This document shows positions 19,229 to 31,074 of a DNA stretch of 64,000 nucleotides, in pieces; position 1 is the stretch's first letter; each line of letters opens with the position of its first letter. The stretch is from Saitoella complicata NRRL Y-17804 (Eukaryota; Ascomycota; Saitoellomycetes; Saitoellales; Saitoellaceae). The stretch is taken from positions 372,001 through 436,000 of the forward strand of contig NW_017567002.1 in the NCBI RefSeq assembly GCF_001661265.1, given 5' to 3'. The notes beneath the pieces were generated by a model that worked only from the letters and a program-made list of their open reading frames with translations, made no database searches and was not told the origin of the DNA. A program made the translations under genes and the position numbers.

Positions 19229-21312
19229 ATGAGCTCGTCCCATGCGCCGTCAGAGGCGGATCGGAGGGGAAGGACGAACCAGTTCACAGACATTGGCGTG
19301 AAGGGACGGTATGTACAACGCGACAGCGCGGTGCAATCGCAACTGCTGACGAGTATTTAGTAAAACTGGATTGGTTGTCAAAGATACTGGGCGGCGTGAC
19401 TCCGCAGGTATGGAGGATATGAATGGATTCTTCTCCCCTGATCGGCCAGCAACACCCCAGGCTCCAAATTCATCCTTTACCAAACGCTTGCAAGATGCCG
19501 CGAACCTTACAAACAACAACACATCGGACATGTCTCTTGCGCAGTCTTCAATGCGCGAGCCTGCGACTATCGTTCGTGACGACAGACGCGTCTCGGCCTT
19601 TGCGGCACTGAGACGAACGCCAGCTCGCACTTCACTGAATTCTCCCGCGTTGCGCGTACGTTCGGCTGCCAAGGGCCAGTCGTCCCCTAAAAAGGACGTC
19701 AGCGCGTCTCCGTCTCGGTCATCAAGCGCCCACTCTGGATCAAACGTAAACGTTGCGCGGAAGATCGACTTCAACGAGGTGAAGACGCCTGCACGAAAGG
19801 AACGTACGTTCGAACCCGAACCTGTGGAGGAGGATTACCCTGAACCTCAAATGGGCGACGAGGTCTACGAAGATAATGAGCCCGTACGAGAGCCTGAGGT
19901 TGAGGCGGAGGCATCACCTGAACCAGCCCGTGCACCTTCCGCTACCAAGCCCAAGCCCAGGAAACAAACAGGACTGCTATCTCAAGGTGGAAAGAAGCGG
20001 AAGTTGTTTGCGATGACAAATGGCGGAGATGTTTCGGGTGACCTGGAAGCTCACGTTGGAGATGCCGTGAATGGAGCGGAGGAGGCAATGAGTGAGGACG
20101 AGCGGATGCCTGAACCTGAGGTTGAACCCGAGATGGACATGGAGCCCGAACCTGTCCAGGAAGCGTTTGACGAGGACGTGGAAGAAGCAGAACCGGAGCC
20201 GGCCCAGAAGAAAAGGGGAAGACCGCCCAAGGCAGTGGCAACTAAAGCAAAGGAGCAGGACGCACCGAAGAAGAAGGCGAAGGAAGTGCAACAGGTTGAG
20301 GAGTCTGAGAACGAGGAAGAAGAGGCACCAGCACCGGTCAAGAAGCGCGGACGACCGCCGAAAAATACAACGAAGGAAAAGGAGAACATCAGGCCCGCAA
20401 AGAAAACCAAGACCTCTGAGCCAGCACAGGCGAAGTCGAAGAAGCTCTCGAAGGGCGATGTTTCTCTGACGCAAGCAAAGCAGGTCATCATCCATGAGAA
20501 GCCTCCGGACCCGTCTGAGGACTTTTCCGAACTCGGCAGCGATGTGCGAAGAAGTAGACGAGCACGGGTGGCACCTCTTGCCTTCTGGAAGAACGAGAAG
20601 ATTGTCTACGGAGCGAGCGATCGTCGCAAGTCTAGCGGTCTTGTTCTGCCAGAGATGAAGGAAATTATCAGGGTTGAGGAGACGGCACCTGCAAAAACCA
20701 AGAAGCGGGCAGCTAATGGTACTGCACGGGGACGGAAGAGGAGTTTGAAGAGTGGAGACAGCAGCGACGAAGAAAGTGATGAAGACATCGAGGAAGAGGA
20801 TGGATTGATGGAGGCACAGGTTCTCGGATGGCAGGCCGATGGAGAGGATGAGACAGTCGTCAAGGGTATTTTCTCACTGTATTGTGCATGCAGAAATAGT
20901 TGCTAACATCGGTACAGTTATTGCCTGTCCTTCAACTCAGATCAAGCCAAAGGCGGTCGCCAACACATCTATGCGCTACCAAAAGATCTTCACTGTGAAC
21001 GACTTCGTCGCTACCGGTGTCGTTGACCTTCCACCGGGCGCCGAGAAGTTGCCGAGGTCATCAAAGCAGAACGTGATGATCTTCGCGGTGTTTGAGGGTG
21101 TGTTGGAGGTTAGGGTTCACGATACGACCTTCAAGGTCAAGAAGGGTGGTCAGTTCATTGTACCAAGAGGTAATAACTACAGCTTCAAGAACATCTCGGC
21201 AGCAAAGACTGCGAGGTTGTTCTTCACACATGCAACGGATACCTTGGCGAATGCCGAGGCAGAGGTTGAGGCGGAGGCTGCGGCTCGGGGTGCTGCGTCG
21301 GATGATGAGTGA
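19229..21312 (+). CDS. MIF2: Inner kinetochore protein CENP-C (Mif2/Cnp3)
   Basis: Three exons (19229-19308, 19361-20865, 20918-21312; introns 52 bases each) encode 659 residues. The N-terminal Mif2 block DIGVKGRKTGLVVKDTGRRD spans the first junction, and FFSPDRP follows. Two AT-hook motifs (KKRGRPPKAVATK near 310, KKRGRPPKNTTKE near 354) lie in a long acidic, Pro-rich middle. The CENP-C motif RRSRRARVAPLAFWKNEKIV (near 421-440) should bind the CENP-A nucleosome. The C-terminal cupin (about 529-659), with MIFAVFEGVLEVRVHDT and GGQFIVPRGNNYSFKN, mediates dimerisation. The exon 2-3 join restores VVKVIACPSTQ. All features match fungal Mif2, and its length is in the family range. Confidence 0.95.
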
Positions 21313-21580
21313 TTATGAAGATACGGACGCGTAAGTTAGGATTGGGAATCGGTTGGTAACGGTTGGGGAGAAGCGGATTTCAGGGACATTTTTCAAGCAG
21401 TATGCGTATTACTTTACTCTTTAATGAACAATTGCAAGGACGGTTGTTTGGTCAAAAACAATATTAAACATGCTTTGTTGTACGTTTATGCACTTTGTAT
21501 CTAATTAATATATGTGAATCCAGTATGAATGATAACGCCTGCCAATCCATGCCCTGCTTCCTACTCCACAAAGATAAGGT

Positions 21581-23531
21581 CTACGTGTTGTTGTCCTTGT
21601 TACCGACTCCAGACTCTTTCTTCACCATCGGCACCGCAGCCGCAGCTTGAGGCGCTTGAGCTGCCTGAAGCCTGGGTGCTAAAGATACTTGAGGCCTAGG
21701 TGATTCAGCTGTTTGAGTTGTTTGAGACGCTTGTACGAAGCGAGCCGGCTGAGGCTGCGATGCCTGCGCCGCTGACGCTGCAGCAGCGGGAGGAGGTACC
21801 TGTCGTGGAACCTGCCCCGGTACAACACCTGGCGACGCTCGCGGCACTGATGCCCGTGCTGGAATCTGTCTCTGTACACCAACCGGCGCCGGCGTCGGCG
21901 TCGTCTGCGCAGGCCGGCTCTGCACACCAGCACCAACACCCGCAGGCCCAGCAGAATTCCTTCGGATGATCTTCCTCAAGTCCTCACACTGCCCATCCAA
22001 TATCTCCAACCGTCTATTAACGCCATTAATCCACGTATGCGTGCTTGCCCTAAACTTCTGCCAGGTAACGATTTCCGGTCCAAGGGGTACGAGACGTTGT
22101 TCAGTATCCGAAAAGCGTTTTTCCACCACCATGAGACGATTCACGATCGTCGTAAATCCGAGGCAGTGAGGGAGGTGTGTAGCGACGGCGTGCGGGATGA
22201 CCTGTGCAAATAACATGCTGCCTTGTTGTGAAGACATGAATTCCTGGACGAGTTGCGCGACGCGTTCACGCTCGAGGTTGGTACCGGTTGTGCGGGCTTC
22301 GACGTTGCGAAGTGCGATTGTGTGGGATGCCATGTGGGTTTTTAGGGTTTTGAGTTGGTTTGAGTAAGTGTCGACTTCCGCCAACTTGGCCAATATTTTG
22401 TCGTTTTTCTGTGCCTCGACCTCCCGTAACTTTGCTTCCACCTCTGCCAGCTTCGCCCAGATTTTGTCGTTCGCCGGTGCCGGTATTGCACCCGCTGCTG
22501 TCGACGTCTTTTCCTCGAGCGTTGAGATCGCCGTCAAATTTGTCTTCGCGTTCTTGTCGATTTCCTCCAACACCGCATCGAGCTGCTCACCAATAAGTTC
22601 ATCGCGTGCTTGACACCGTGAATCGAGGTCCGTGAGGTAGGAGTGTGTCTGAGTTATTGCGTTCTGACAGGCTTCGATACCGGACTTGTGTGCCTGGAGG
22701 TGCTCGCTGACACGCGCGAAGGTTTCTTTGTATTGGATGACTTGTTCCTCAAGTTTCGAGATGTCCACCTCGACCAGTACTGGTTTCTGGGTCTGATTCT
22801 GGCTCTGGTTCTGGGTCTGCGTCCGCAAATTGGTGAGTTGTGTCGCATGATCGTCAACCTTCTCTCTCAACGTCCCAATCTCCTGCTTGATCCGCCTCGT
22901 ACTCGCCTCCATCTCGCGCTTTGTTGCTTCAGGCACCCGCACCGTCGCCCCCACCTCCGTCTTCGCACGTTTCATGATCCGCTCCTCACTCTGCCTTATC
23001 TCCTCCCTCAACGCCTGTAGCTCGTTTTTAACCCGCCTCGAAACATTCTCCTCGACACACCTCGCGACCTCATCGCGCGGCATGTACAACTGCTTAAGCC
23101 TGTTCCCGTCCTCAGCCGCTGCAGCCTCGAACTTCATCTTCCTATCGTCCTCCTCTTTACGTGCCGCGGCGACTTGTGCATCCATCATGTCCTTAATGCG
23201 GGGGTTCATGTTGAAGAATTGACGGGCTTTGAGGTATTCTGCGTCAATCGTGTGTCGTTTGCGGCGAGCTTCATAGTATTGATCTATGCAGCGAGTTAGT
23301 ACACATTCGACAACTAGAAGACGTGAAAAGAGAAAGCGTACTGTAATAGTACACCGAACGGCCGAGGATACTATAGGCCACGAGTAAGCATAACTTTCAG
23401 AAGCGCAGTTGGCCTAGACGTTGAGCCCACCTAAAAAGATGAACATCCTTAGACGACTCCGTATGGATATTAGGGCCGCCATTCGTCCCATGGCTGTGAC
23501 CATCAATCATCTGAATGTCGACGTCGGCCAT
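21581..23531 (-). CDS. Coiled-coil protein of unknown function
   Basis: Three exons (23531-23431, 23370-23342, 23283-21581) give 610 residues. The short upstream exons were found because the frame of the large exon stays open past its first ATG into ARRKRHTIDAEYLKARQFF and then meets good splice sites. The joined N-terminus reads MADVDIQMIDGHSHGTNGG and later SILGRSVYYYNQYYEARRKR. From about residue 75 to 480 the protein is a predicted series of coiled coils rich in Lys, Glu, Gln and Leu; the last 110 residues are Ala/Pro/Gln-rich and disordered. I do not recognise the family. A structural or tethering role is inference from composition only. Confidence 0.72.
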
Positions 23532-23898
23532 TGCGAAGTCCGATCTCGATGGAATCAAGAAGTAAAACTGTCGCAGCTCGTATCTGTTCGCACGTAATTG
23601 CGGCGGACGCTGGTTTCAGGGAGAGCTGCACCCCGGCAGGTCAGGCACGACGTACGAGCTCGTCCAGGATGAAATATAGTTTGCATTTTCCCTCAATCGT
23701 ATCCTAAACAAAAGCCTCCCTTGTTTGACATATTCTTGGCCTTATCCGTATCAACTACAAACAATCCCACAACTCCTCAAAGTTCTCTCACCTTATAAAG
23801 CTAAACAATGATATCTCAGACAAACCATGACAATGATAAAAAAGGGTATCCTTCAACGGAACAAACACCAATATGTTTTCGCTTTCGAGGTCTCGAGC
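23532..23898. other. Intergenic region between the coiled-coil gene and the Pumilio gene
   Basis: These 367 bases contain the upstream region of the coiled-coil gene and the 3' side of the Pumilio gene. No additional gene or repeat is visible. Confidence 0.5.
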
Positions 23899-26555
23899 TC
23901 AACGCCTTCCTGCCCAACCCCCATTGGGCCCGCGCAATGAAGTGGAGTAATGCTGTTGGTGCCCGACCTTCAAGGCCACGCGGGAACCGAAACGACTTCC
24001 ACGCAGGGAAACTGTAAAACATGTCAGCTGAACATGCATAGGGAACAGCCAGGGGGCGTCTTTACCCAGGTGCTTGCGGATAAGAGCAACGATGATCTCA
24101 CGCTGCGCAGGGACGCAGTGATCAATCATATACTGAATGAGGTAGTTGCCGTACATGTCAGAGGCGATATCCTGTGAGGATAGGTTGTTAATCACAAGTT
24201 TGCTCAAGGCTGCATACACTCACAATGAGAGGAACACGCGGACGATCAGTCTTGGCCTCAGTTATGCGCTCAAGGTAACGGGCAACGACGGGGGGCTCAC
24301 AAACTTTGAGCATCTTCTCGATGATCTTCGAAGCGAACTGGTCCATGCTGTATGCAACGGCGTTCTGTGAATGAAGTTAGTCAGCAGGAGCAGAAGTGAC
24401 AGCAGACAACACTCACCTCCATGATCACATCAAGGGCTTTTTGACGATCATTTGGATCCCCGTGCTCAACAATATGCTGCACGACCCAGTTGCCCCACTG
24501 TCCTCTGGCAATGGTATCGAGCTTGGCAATAACCTCATCGATACACTCACGCTGTATGCACTCGTCAGCACTCCTTTTGAAAAGGTGGGCGATGAGGACC
24601 ATACCTTATCCTCCTCAAGGCAATTCTCAAATATATTCTGCACAACCAAACTACCAGTCTCGCCAAGCGCAACAGTATGCCACTCACCTTTCAGCGCCTT
24701 GTTGACGTAAGGCATAATAACAGGCGGCGAGCCCTCCCAACGGATCTCGAACAACTTCTGCCAGACGTGACAGGCGGAGCGGTGGATCACCGTCTCCGGA
24801 ATGCGACGAAGGAGCTCGGTAACCATGGATGCCTTGTCATCCTCGTCGACGCAGTCGAAAGCTTTCTGAACGACGTGACATCCAAAGTTATCACAGGATA
24901 AGTTAAGAACGTTACCGCGAATGGCATCAGCGATACCCTTGACTTGCTCGGGAGTCCCGTACTCGAAACACCTTTGGACGAGGAAGTTACCGAACCGGTT
25001 AAGCATAAGGGGGTATGCCTGTGCAATAATAGCCTCGATGATCGCGTGCCTCTGCTCCGACGTCGCCATCTTGAGTTTCTGCTGAAGGAAGATGGATGCC
25101 TGCTGGTCGTTGTTGCAGACAATACGATCAACTACAACGTTCCAGTCGATGATGACCATACGGTCTTGGAGGAGACGACGCCAGTTGACGGTGTCGGTGG
25201 GTAGGATGACGGCAGCGATGGTGTTCGGAGATTGCTGAGCAAAGGAGTTACCGGGGTTCGCCCATGGTCCCGTCGACGGCACAAAGTCGGGAGAGGGGAA
25301 CCCGCCAGCACCGCCGAAGGAAGCGTTCAAGGGCGGAGTCATGTTACCGAAAGCCGGCATGGCTTGAGGAGGAAGGCCAGGGGAGGACCCATCCGAACCA
25401 CGGGAGCCGGGGTAGTTCCACGCATTCACCATACTTCCGAACGAGCTCGCACTCTGACTGCGTCCATGAGCGCCCAGAAAAGGCGCACTGACGGGAGGAG
25501 CAGCGGACATGCTAGGCGTCCTCCTAGGCCTCGAACCCCAGATACGCCCGGGGCTGGCAGGGGCGCGAGGAGCACCAACAGCACCGAAGGCAGCGGCTTG
25601 AACCTCGGCCGGAGAAGGCAAGGCCGATCCGACCATTGTTGAGGCAGACTGAGGCCAAAATGGCATCGCATTCGAGTTGAGCTGAGAGCGCGGGCTGCAT
25701 GAGGGGGAACGCGACCGCGCACGCCAGTTCTCCATCGGAACAGAAACATGCTTGTCGATATCAGGGATAGACCTTCCACTCAAGCTAGTATCACTCCTGT
25801 CATCCGCAATGAAGCTGGGAAGGTGACGATCCTCGACGTCGTGGGTCTCAACAGACAACTGAGCGATCTTCCTCTCCGCCTCGAGAAGCTGGGCTTTGAG
25901 AGCAGCCATCTCCTCCAAGGCGGACAGAGAGGTGTTGGCGGACTCGGTGCTGGAGACAGGGGAGAAGATGCTGGTTTGAGACATGAGCGAGGTGCGGCGG
26001 CGGTGGGTGTTCGCAAGAGGAGGAGGTTGACTGGCTTGCACACGCAGGGCTTGGAGGTCTTGATCTTTGTGCCTAAGCTGAGCTTTCTGCTCCTCGACTA
26101 TATGCACGATTAGCAGATTCTTTGTCAGATCTGACAACACGGACTTTGGCGTTGAGCTTCAAACAACTGAGCAGCAAGAGCAAGCTCCGGGGTGGGGTAC
26201 TTGGACTGTATGTACCGTGAGAACGTAGTTTTACAATTATCTTGGTGGCATACCTCATCGATCTCCGAGCCAGTAGAAGGACGGACGTTGTCATCGTCAT
26301 TGCTGGCAGCACTAAGGGTCTGCGTATTTGTTTTATTAGCATACATCCCAAGCAGACAGGGACGACACATACTAAATTGCCCACCCCAGTGTTCTGCCAA
26401 ACATTCTGCAAGCGAGTGGGACTGGGACTCTCCCTCGCCTGACCCACCTCCTCAAAGTCCTCAACAGGGGAACTAAGAGCCGAAGACTTGGCTGACGGAT
26501 TGACCTTGGACTGGTTAGGCGAGTTGCCGGTGGTAGCAGACGCAGTAGTCGACAT
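23899..26555 (-). CDS. Pumilio/PUF RNA-binding protein in eight exons
   Basis: Exons are 26555-26373, 26319-26254, 26205-26145, 26097-24605, 24551-24417, 24364-24224, 24171-24066 and 24011-23899. All seven introns are GT-AG, 47-54 bases long, and phases agree, giving 765 residues. After a low-complexity, partly coiled-coil N-terminus (EEQKAQLRHKDQDLQALRV) come about eight PUF repeats from residue 400 onward. Examples of the RNA-facing helices are RFGNFLVQRCFE, NFGCHVVQKAFD, ACHVWQKLFE, TGSLVVQNIFE, QWGNWVVQHIVE, QFASKIIEKML and MYGNYLIQYMID. PUF proteins bind 3' UTR motifs and control mRNA decay, translation or localisation. The final repeat (LRGSRFGSRVAL) is followed by a short tail. The target motif cannot be read safely by eye. 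Confidence 0.92.
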
Positions 26556-27377
26556 ATTCACAGGTGTAAATGCTAGTCAAATGGACCTCTGAGGAGGTTT
26601 GTAGAGCTGCAGATGGTGAGCACGGGTATATTCACGGAATGAATGCGGTGTGCTTTGAAGGCACCGGACTCAAGCAGAAAAGGAGATGCAGAAGATGGAA
26701 GCTGTACGCTCAGAAATTAGCAGCAAACAAGCGTCAAGCGAATCTCAACGCACCAACAACAAGCAAACAAACGTTGTGCAGATTCGAGGAGTGAGTCTAG
26801 TGAGTGGACAGTGGTTGGGTAGAGGAAGGAGGTTGGCCGGCCCTTCAGCTGGCCTCATATAAACCTGGGGTGGAGCTAGTGCCTTGCCTAATCCCCGGCA
26901 TCGATAACCTTATATAAGACCGATCGCAATGAATTAGGGTCAAAGATGATATTGTTTTAGGACATCAATTTTGTTTTATTTTTGTTAACAACAATCTCTG
27001 CCTGGGTTCTCTTGCAATCCGGTGAGCCATCGTAAAGGCGCCCACCGAGCGTGAGAACTTCCGGCGTTCGTCCTCAATGGTCCCTTTCGTCGAGCATTCA
27101 AGCCGTATCGCGCCCGAGATCGCTGTACAGACACACCTCACCACCTTGGCCTCAATGAAAAATGAAGTCTATGCAGCTTATGTGTATCTATGGTATCTCT
27201 AGTATGACGATGACGACGCACCGCGCCCGATGCTATGCCTATGACCCATGCCCATCAAAGAACGAACCCAAATCCAGATGCTCCCACGTCAGGATGCCCA
27301 ACCACGTCTCTCCCCTTTTCCTCCCCTATGCTGCTATAGTCCCGCGAACCCAACCCCTCCTCCCAAGATGTGTGCTC
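26556..27377. other. Long upstream region of the Pumilio gene
   Basis: These 822 bases hold the 5' region of the Pumilio gene and the 3' side of PCF11, both minus-strand. The stretch near 26840-26930 has two TATATAA-like motifs (ATATAAACC, TATATAAGAC). The long 5' region could be a leader, as is common for RNA regulators. No other gene is seen. Confidence 0.5.
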
Positions 27378-29555
27378 CTACTGCTTCGTCAACTCATCCT
27401 CCGCCTTCCTTTTTCCCAAGATGCTCTGAAGAGCAGCCATATCAATCCCCGCCAACAAACTCTGTAAATCCTGCGTCGGCGCCGGCACCCCTCCCGATTC
27501 CGCAAGCACTACAGCCGGCGCTGCTGCAACAACCGCTGCACTCTTGACAGTCCCCGGCTCAGTCTTCACCTTCACATCCGGAACACTCGGATACGTATAC
27601 GTATTCAAACTCGGATCATAATCGTCTTCCTCCTCCTCGTCGTCGTCCTCTTCCTCCACCTTAACCCCAACACCCGGCTCAACCTTGACCTTCACATGCT
27701 CAGCAGCAGGCTCCTCCTTCACCGGCACCAGTGTCGCATTCCCAAACCTTGGCGTTCCACCACCAACAGCGGGAGTCACGTCTCGACTAACACTCCCACC
27801 TCTTCCAGCCGCACCCCCAACTCCCGCTCCCACTCCCGCTCCACCTGACCCGAAGAGATTCGCCAAAGCAGCAGCGGACGCGACAGCTTCATGTTGACAC
27901 GTCGCATGATAAACCTTCCCATTAACCCTTACCGCATGCCGCCAAACCCACTCCTCCGCATCCTCATGCCACACAGACACAAATTTCTCTCTACAGATGG
28001 GGCAAGGCTGAGCGGCTTCGAAGGGGTTGGTGGGAGTTGGAACCCACTCTAGCTTCGGATCTCTCCCTGCCGCCACCGTCGCTCCACCAACAGCAGTAGT
28101 GTTATTGTTTTTAGACGAAGGTGATGATTCTTCTTCGTCCCTATTAGCAATCCACTCCTCAACCCCCAAATACCAACTCCTCGAAACCCCCCGTCCAACA
28201 CCCTCCCTTCCCCTCTTATTCACCCCAAAATGCCAATCGAGATGTTTATCCCTCTCCGCCCTCCCCACCTCCGAATCCGCAAACCTACGGCCACATGTTC
28301 GGCATTGGAGGGGAAGGGCGCCGTAGAGAAGTGGGATGAGGTAGGGGCGCGGTTTGGAGAGGGAGGAGGAGGTGAGGTCGATGTCGATCATGCGCCAGGC
28401 GGAGGAGGGGGTTGGTGGGGGTGGAGGCAGTGGTACGCCGCCGATGGGTTGGGGCATGCCTGGCATGGGGAAGCCGGGAAGTAGTAAGCCGCCGAGGATG
28501 GGAGGAGCGGAGGGCGGTGGAGCAGGTACAGCGGGCGGGATAGAGGGAAGTCCACCACCAAGTCCAGCAAATAACCCACTCTTCTGCAAACTCGCGAACA
28601 ACGCCGCCGGGTCCTGCGCCCCGCCCACCGGCATCATTGGCGGCGGCGGTGGTGTAGCAACCACCGGTGAGGGCGTGGTAGCCCGCATCCCCTCCAACTG
28701 CCTCTGTACAGCCTCCAGTTGCGCCGGCGGTAACTGCGTCGTTCTCAAAATCCCCTCCAACTGCGTCAATGCACCGATCTGAGTTTGCGCCGTAGTGTCG
28801 GCGGGGTTGAGGATCAATCGTGTACGAGCGGCGGTGAGGAGTGAGGTAAGGGTTGTGAGGAGGGAGTCAATTGAGAGTGCTGGGGTTGGCGTCGAGTACA
28901 TGTAGGAGGCGGTGGGAGGGAGAGATGCAGGACGAGGGAGGGGTTGAGGTTGCGAGAGTGCTTGGGCGCGTTGAGCGAGGAGGGCGGGTGGGGTGCCGTA
29001 CCCTTGTGTAGCAGCAGCCTTCCGCGCCTGGTCTTGCTGTAGCTGCATCAACGCCGTTCGTGCTTTGAGAAGTGCGTTTTCGAGTTTACTGGTGACTTCG
29101 GATTTGAAGACGGGTTGGGTTGATTGGCTCATTGGAACGGGCTGTTTCCATGTTTGCAGGAGTTCTTCGAGTTTTCGGCGTTGAGACTGGTCGATTGTGG
29201 TGTAGGCGTCCATGAAAGTTTTGTAGAGGTTTCGGGCGAAGAGCATCGTGTATGGGGGGCCGACATTCTTGCAGATTGAGTCGAGGAGGTAGAGACATGG
29301 CAACTTGTGAGAGGGCGAACAGCGCGCAAGGTGGGTTTCGATCGCCAAGACGATAGCAGACGCCGCGTCGAGGTTTTCTTGAGCGATGATAGTAAGGTTG
29401 GTAATAATCGGCTTTGAATTGAAGGTCAAGTCTTGCAGCGAGGATGCAAAGTCTTGTTTGATGGCATCGAGCTGGTGCGACGTTAGGTTTGCTTGAGGGA
29501 CAACTACGAGTGAATGTATAGCTACCTCGCCCTTGGACATTGGGATTCTGGACAT
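27378..29555 (-). CDS. PCF11: mRNA cleavage and polyadenylation factor Pcf11
   Basis: This is a single-exon gene of 725 residues. The N-terminal CTD-interaction domain (about 20-150) is recognised by DFASSLQDLTFNSKPIITNL and LYLLDSICKNVGPPY, which read Ser2-phosphorylated RNA polymerase II. The middle contains a Gln- and Pro-rich linker with poly-proline runs. The C-terminal half has two zinc-finger regions, CRTCGRRFADSEVGRAERD with its following HLDWHF, and CPICREKFVSVWH through HATCQHEA, both typical of Pcf11, separated by an acidic loop. The protein links transcription termination to 3'-end processing in cleavage factor IA. A short N-terminal intron cannot be excluded, since residues 10-22 are not conserved. 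The gene is divergent from GGC1. Confidence 0.92.
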   Translation of the reverse strand: MSRIPMSKGEVAIHSLVVVPQANLTSHQLDAIKQDFASSLQDLTFNSKPIITNLTIIAQENLDAASAIVLAIETHLARCSPSHKLPCLYLLDSICKNVGPPYTMLFARNLYKTFMDAYTTIDQSQRRKLEELLQTWKQPVPMSQSTQPVFKSEVTSKLENALLKARTALMQLQQDQARKAAATQGYGTPPALLAQRAQALSQPQPLPRPASLPPTASYMYSTPTPALSIDSLLTTLTSLLTAARTRLILNPADTTAQTQIGALTQLEGILRTTQLPPAQLEAVQRQLEGMRATTPSPVVATPPPPPMMPVGGAQDPAALFASLQKSGLFAGLGGGLPSIPPAVPAPPPSAPPILGGLLLPGFPMPGMPQPIGGVPLPPPPPTPSSAWRMIDIDLTSSSLSKPRPYLIPLLYGALPLQCRTCGRRFADSEVGRAERDKHLDWHFGVNKRGREGVGRGVSRSWYLGVEEWIANRDEEESSPSSKNNNTTAVGGATVAAGRDPKLEWVPTPTNPFEAAQPCPICREKFVSVWHEDAEEWVWRHAVRVNGKVYHATCQHEAVASAAALANLFGSGGAGVGAGVGGAAGRGGSVSRDVTPAVGGGTPRFGNATLVPVKEEPAAEHVKVKVEPGVGVKVEEEDDDEEEEDDYDPSLNTYTYPSVPDVKVKTEPGTVKSAAVVAAAPAVVLAESGGVPAPTQDLQSLLAGIDMAALQSILGKRKAEDELTKQ

Positions 29556-29862
29556 GGCTATTACAGATCAGAAGCTCCTACTCTCCCTAAGGTTGGTCGT
29601 CGATGTTATTTATGTCCTGGTGTACCGGTACAGCTGTTCGAGCGCACCGGGGCCCTCCGTGGCGCACCAGGGGCAGCTCCCCTCACCCGCCACACCTGCA
29701 TCTCCGGACGTTCGTATCTAGCGTGTAATCTTTTTGGAGTTAATCCCTGGCTTACCCGTACGATCGCGAGTTGAACAGCAGACGATACCAAGGACACTGT
29801 GAGTAGCCCGGCATTCATCCAGATCAACCATCTCTAACAGGACGGTACAGCATTGATTAATC
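29556..29862. promoter_or_regulatory. Divergent promoter region, PCF11 and GGC1
   Basis: These 307 bases lie between two divergent starts. No gene is visible; a stretch such as TCTAACAG just upstream of GGC1 could be the 3' end of a leader intron, but this is uncertain. Confidence 0.45.
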
Positions 29863-30880
29863 ATGGTCGCACACGCCTCTGCCAAGTCCGGCTCCAAGGA
29901 GTCCGGTGCCGCCCGTACCATCGGTGCCGCCTCCGCCGGTATCCTCGAGCTCGCCATGTTCCACCCTGTCGACACCATCGCGAAGCGTCTCATGTCCAAC
30001 CAGACCAGAGTCACGACCGCCGCTCAATTTAACGACGTCATCTTTAAGCAAAAGGCTCAAGCTTCTGCTGGTCAGAAGTTCGTGTCCCTCTTCCCCGGTC
30101 TCGGCTACGCGGCTGGTTACAAGATTTTGCAGCGTATCTACAAGTATGGTGGACAGCCCGTGGCTAAGGACTACCTCGCCAAGCACCACGGTGACGATTT
30201 CGACCGTCTGTTCGGACGTGGAATGGGTAAGCCGATCATGTACGCTACCGCCGGTTCCTTGATCGGCATCGGAGAGATCGTTCTCCTCCCCCTTGACGTC
30301 CTCAAGATCAAGCGCCAAACCAACCCTGAGGCTTTCCGCGGTCGCGGTCTCTTCAAGATCATCGCCGATGAGGGATTCGGCCTGTACCGCGGCTGGGGAT
30401 GGACCGCCGCTCGTAACGCCCCCGGATCTTTCGCCCTTTTCGGTGGTTCCGCATTCGCAAAGGAATACATGTTCGCCCTCAAGGATTACAACGATGCCAC
30501 CTGGTTCCAGAACTTTATCGCCTCCATTGCCGGTGCGTCTGCGTCGCTTACCGTCTCTGCGCCATTGGATGTCATCAAGACTAGGATTCAGAACCAGAAT
30601 TTCGAGGCGAAGGGTCGTGGTGTTGAAATTATGAAGAATTTGATTAAGAATGAGGGTGCGGGTGCGCTCTTTAAGGGATTGGTCCCGAAGTTGTTGACGG
30701 CTGGACCGAAGTTGGTGTTCTCGTATGTATCCCCGTCCGAGCGAAGCGAGCCTAGCGAGCCTAGCGAAGATCATTCGTCTCTAATCACATGGATGCTAAC
30801 ATTTCTACCACAGTTACACCATCGCCCAGACCTTGATCCCCATGATCGATACCGCCTTCGGTGGTGCCGCGAAGAACTAG
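29863..30880 (+). CDS. GGC1: Mitochondrial GTP/GDP carrier Ggc1
   Basis: Two exons (29863-30722 and 30814-30880) give 308 residues; the 91-base intron has a GCTAAC branch site. Three mitochondrial-carrier repeats are present, with signatures FHPVDTIAKRL, LPLDVLKIKR and SAPLDVIKTRI. Between them are FPGLGYAAGYKILQRIYKYG and LYRGWGWTAARNAPGSFALF, which match yeast Ggc1 almost word for word. Ggc1 exchanges cytosolic GTP for matrix GDP across the inner membrane and influences iron-sulfur metabolism. The exon join restores KLVFSYTIAQTLIPMID. The intron contains a short direct repeat (GAGCCTAGC twice). Confidence 0.95.
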
Positions 30881-31074
30881 ACAATCTTTTGATATATACC
30901 CCTTGTCTGGTTTTCTTCTCCACTCTTCACTTAATAGAGACAAAAATATGTATTGATAATAGACTTTTTCTCTGAACAAAGAATACTTGGGATGCTGAAA
31001 GTGTGTACGATTATGTGAGATTGCGCGGGTGGCCGTAATGTGGGGGTGGGGTGTAACGTAGACTTCGCACGACT

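Noticed and set aside
29857-30774. A 305-codon minus-strand frame opposite GGC1
   Set aside because: The carrier motifs on the plus strand are unambiguous; the antisense frame follows from codon bias.
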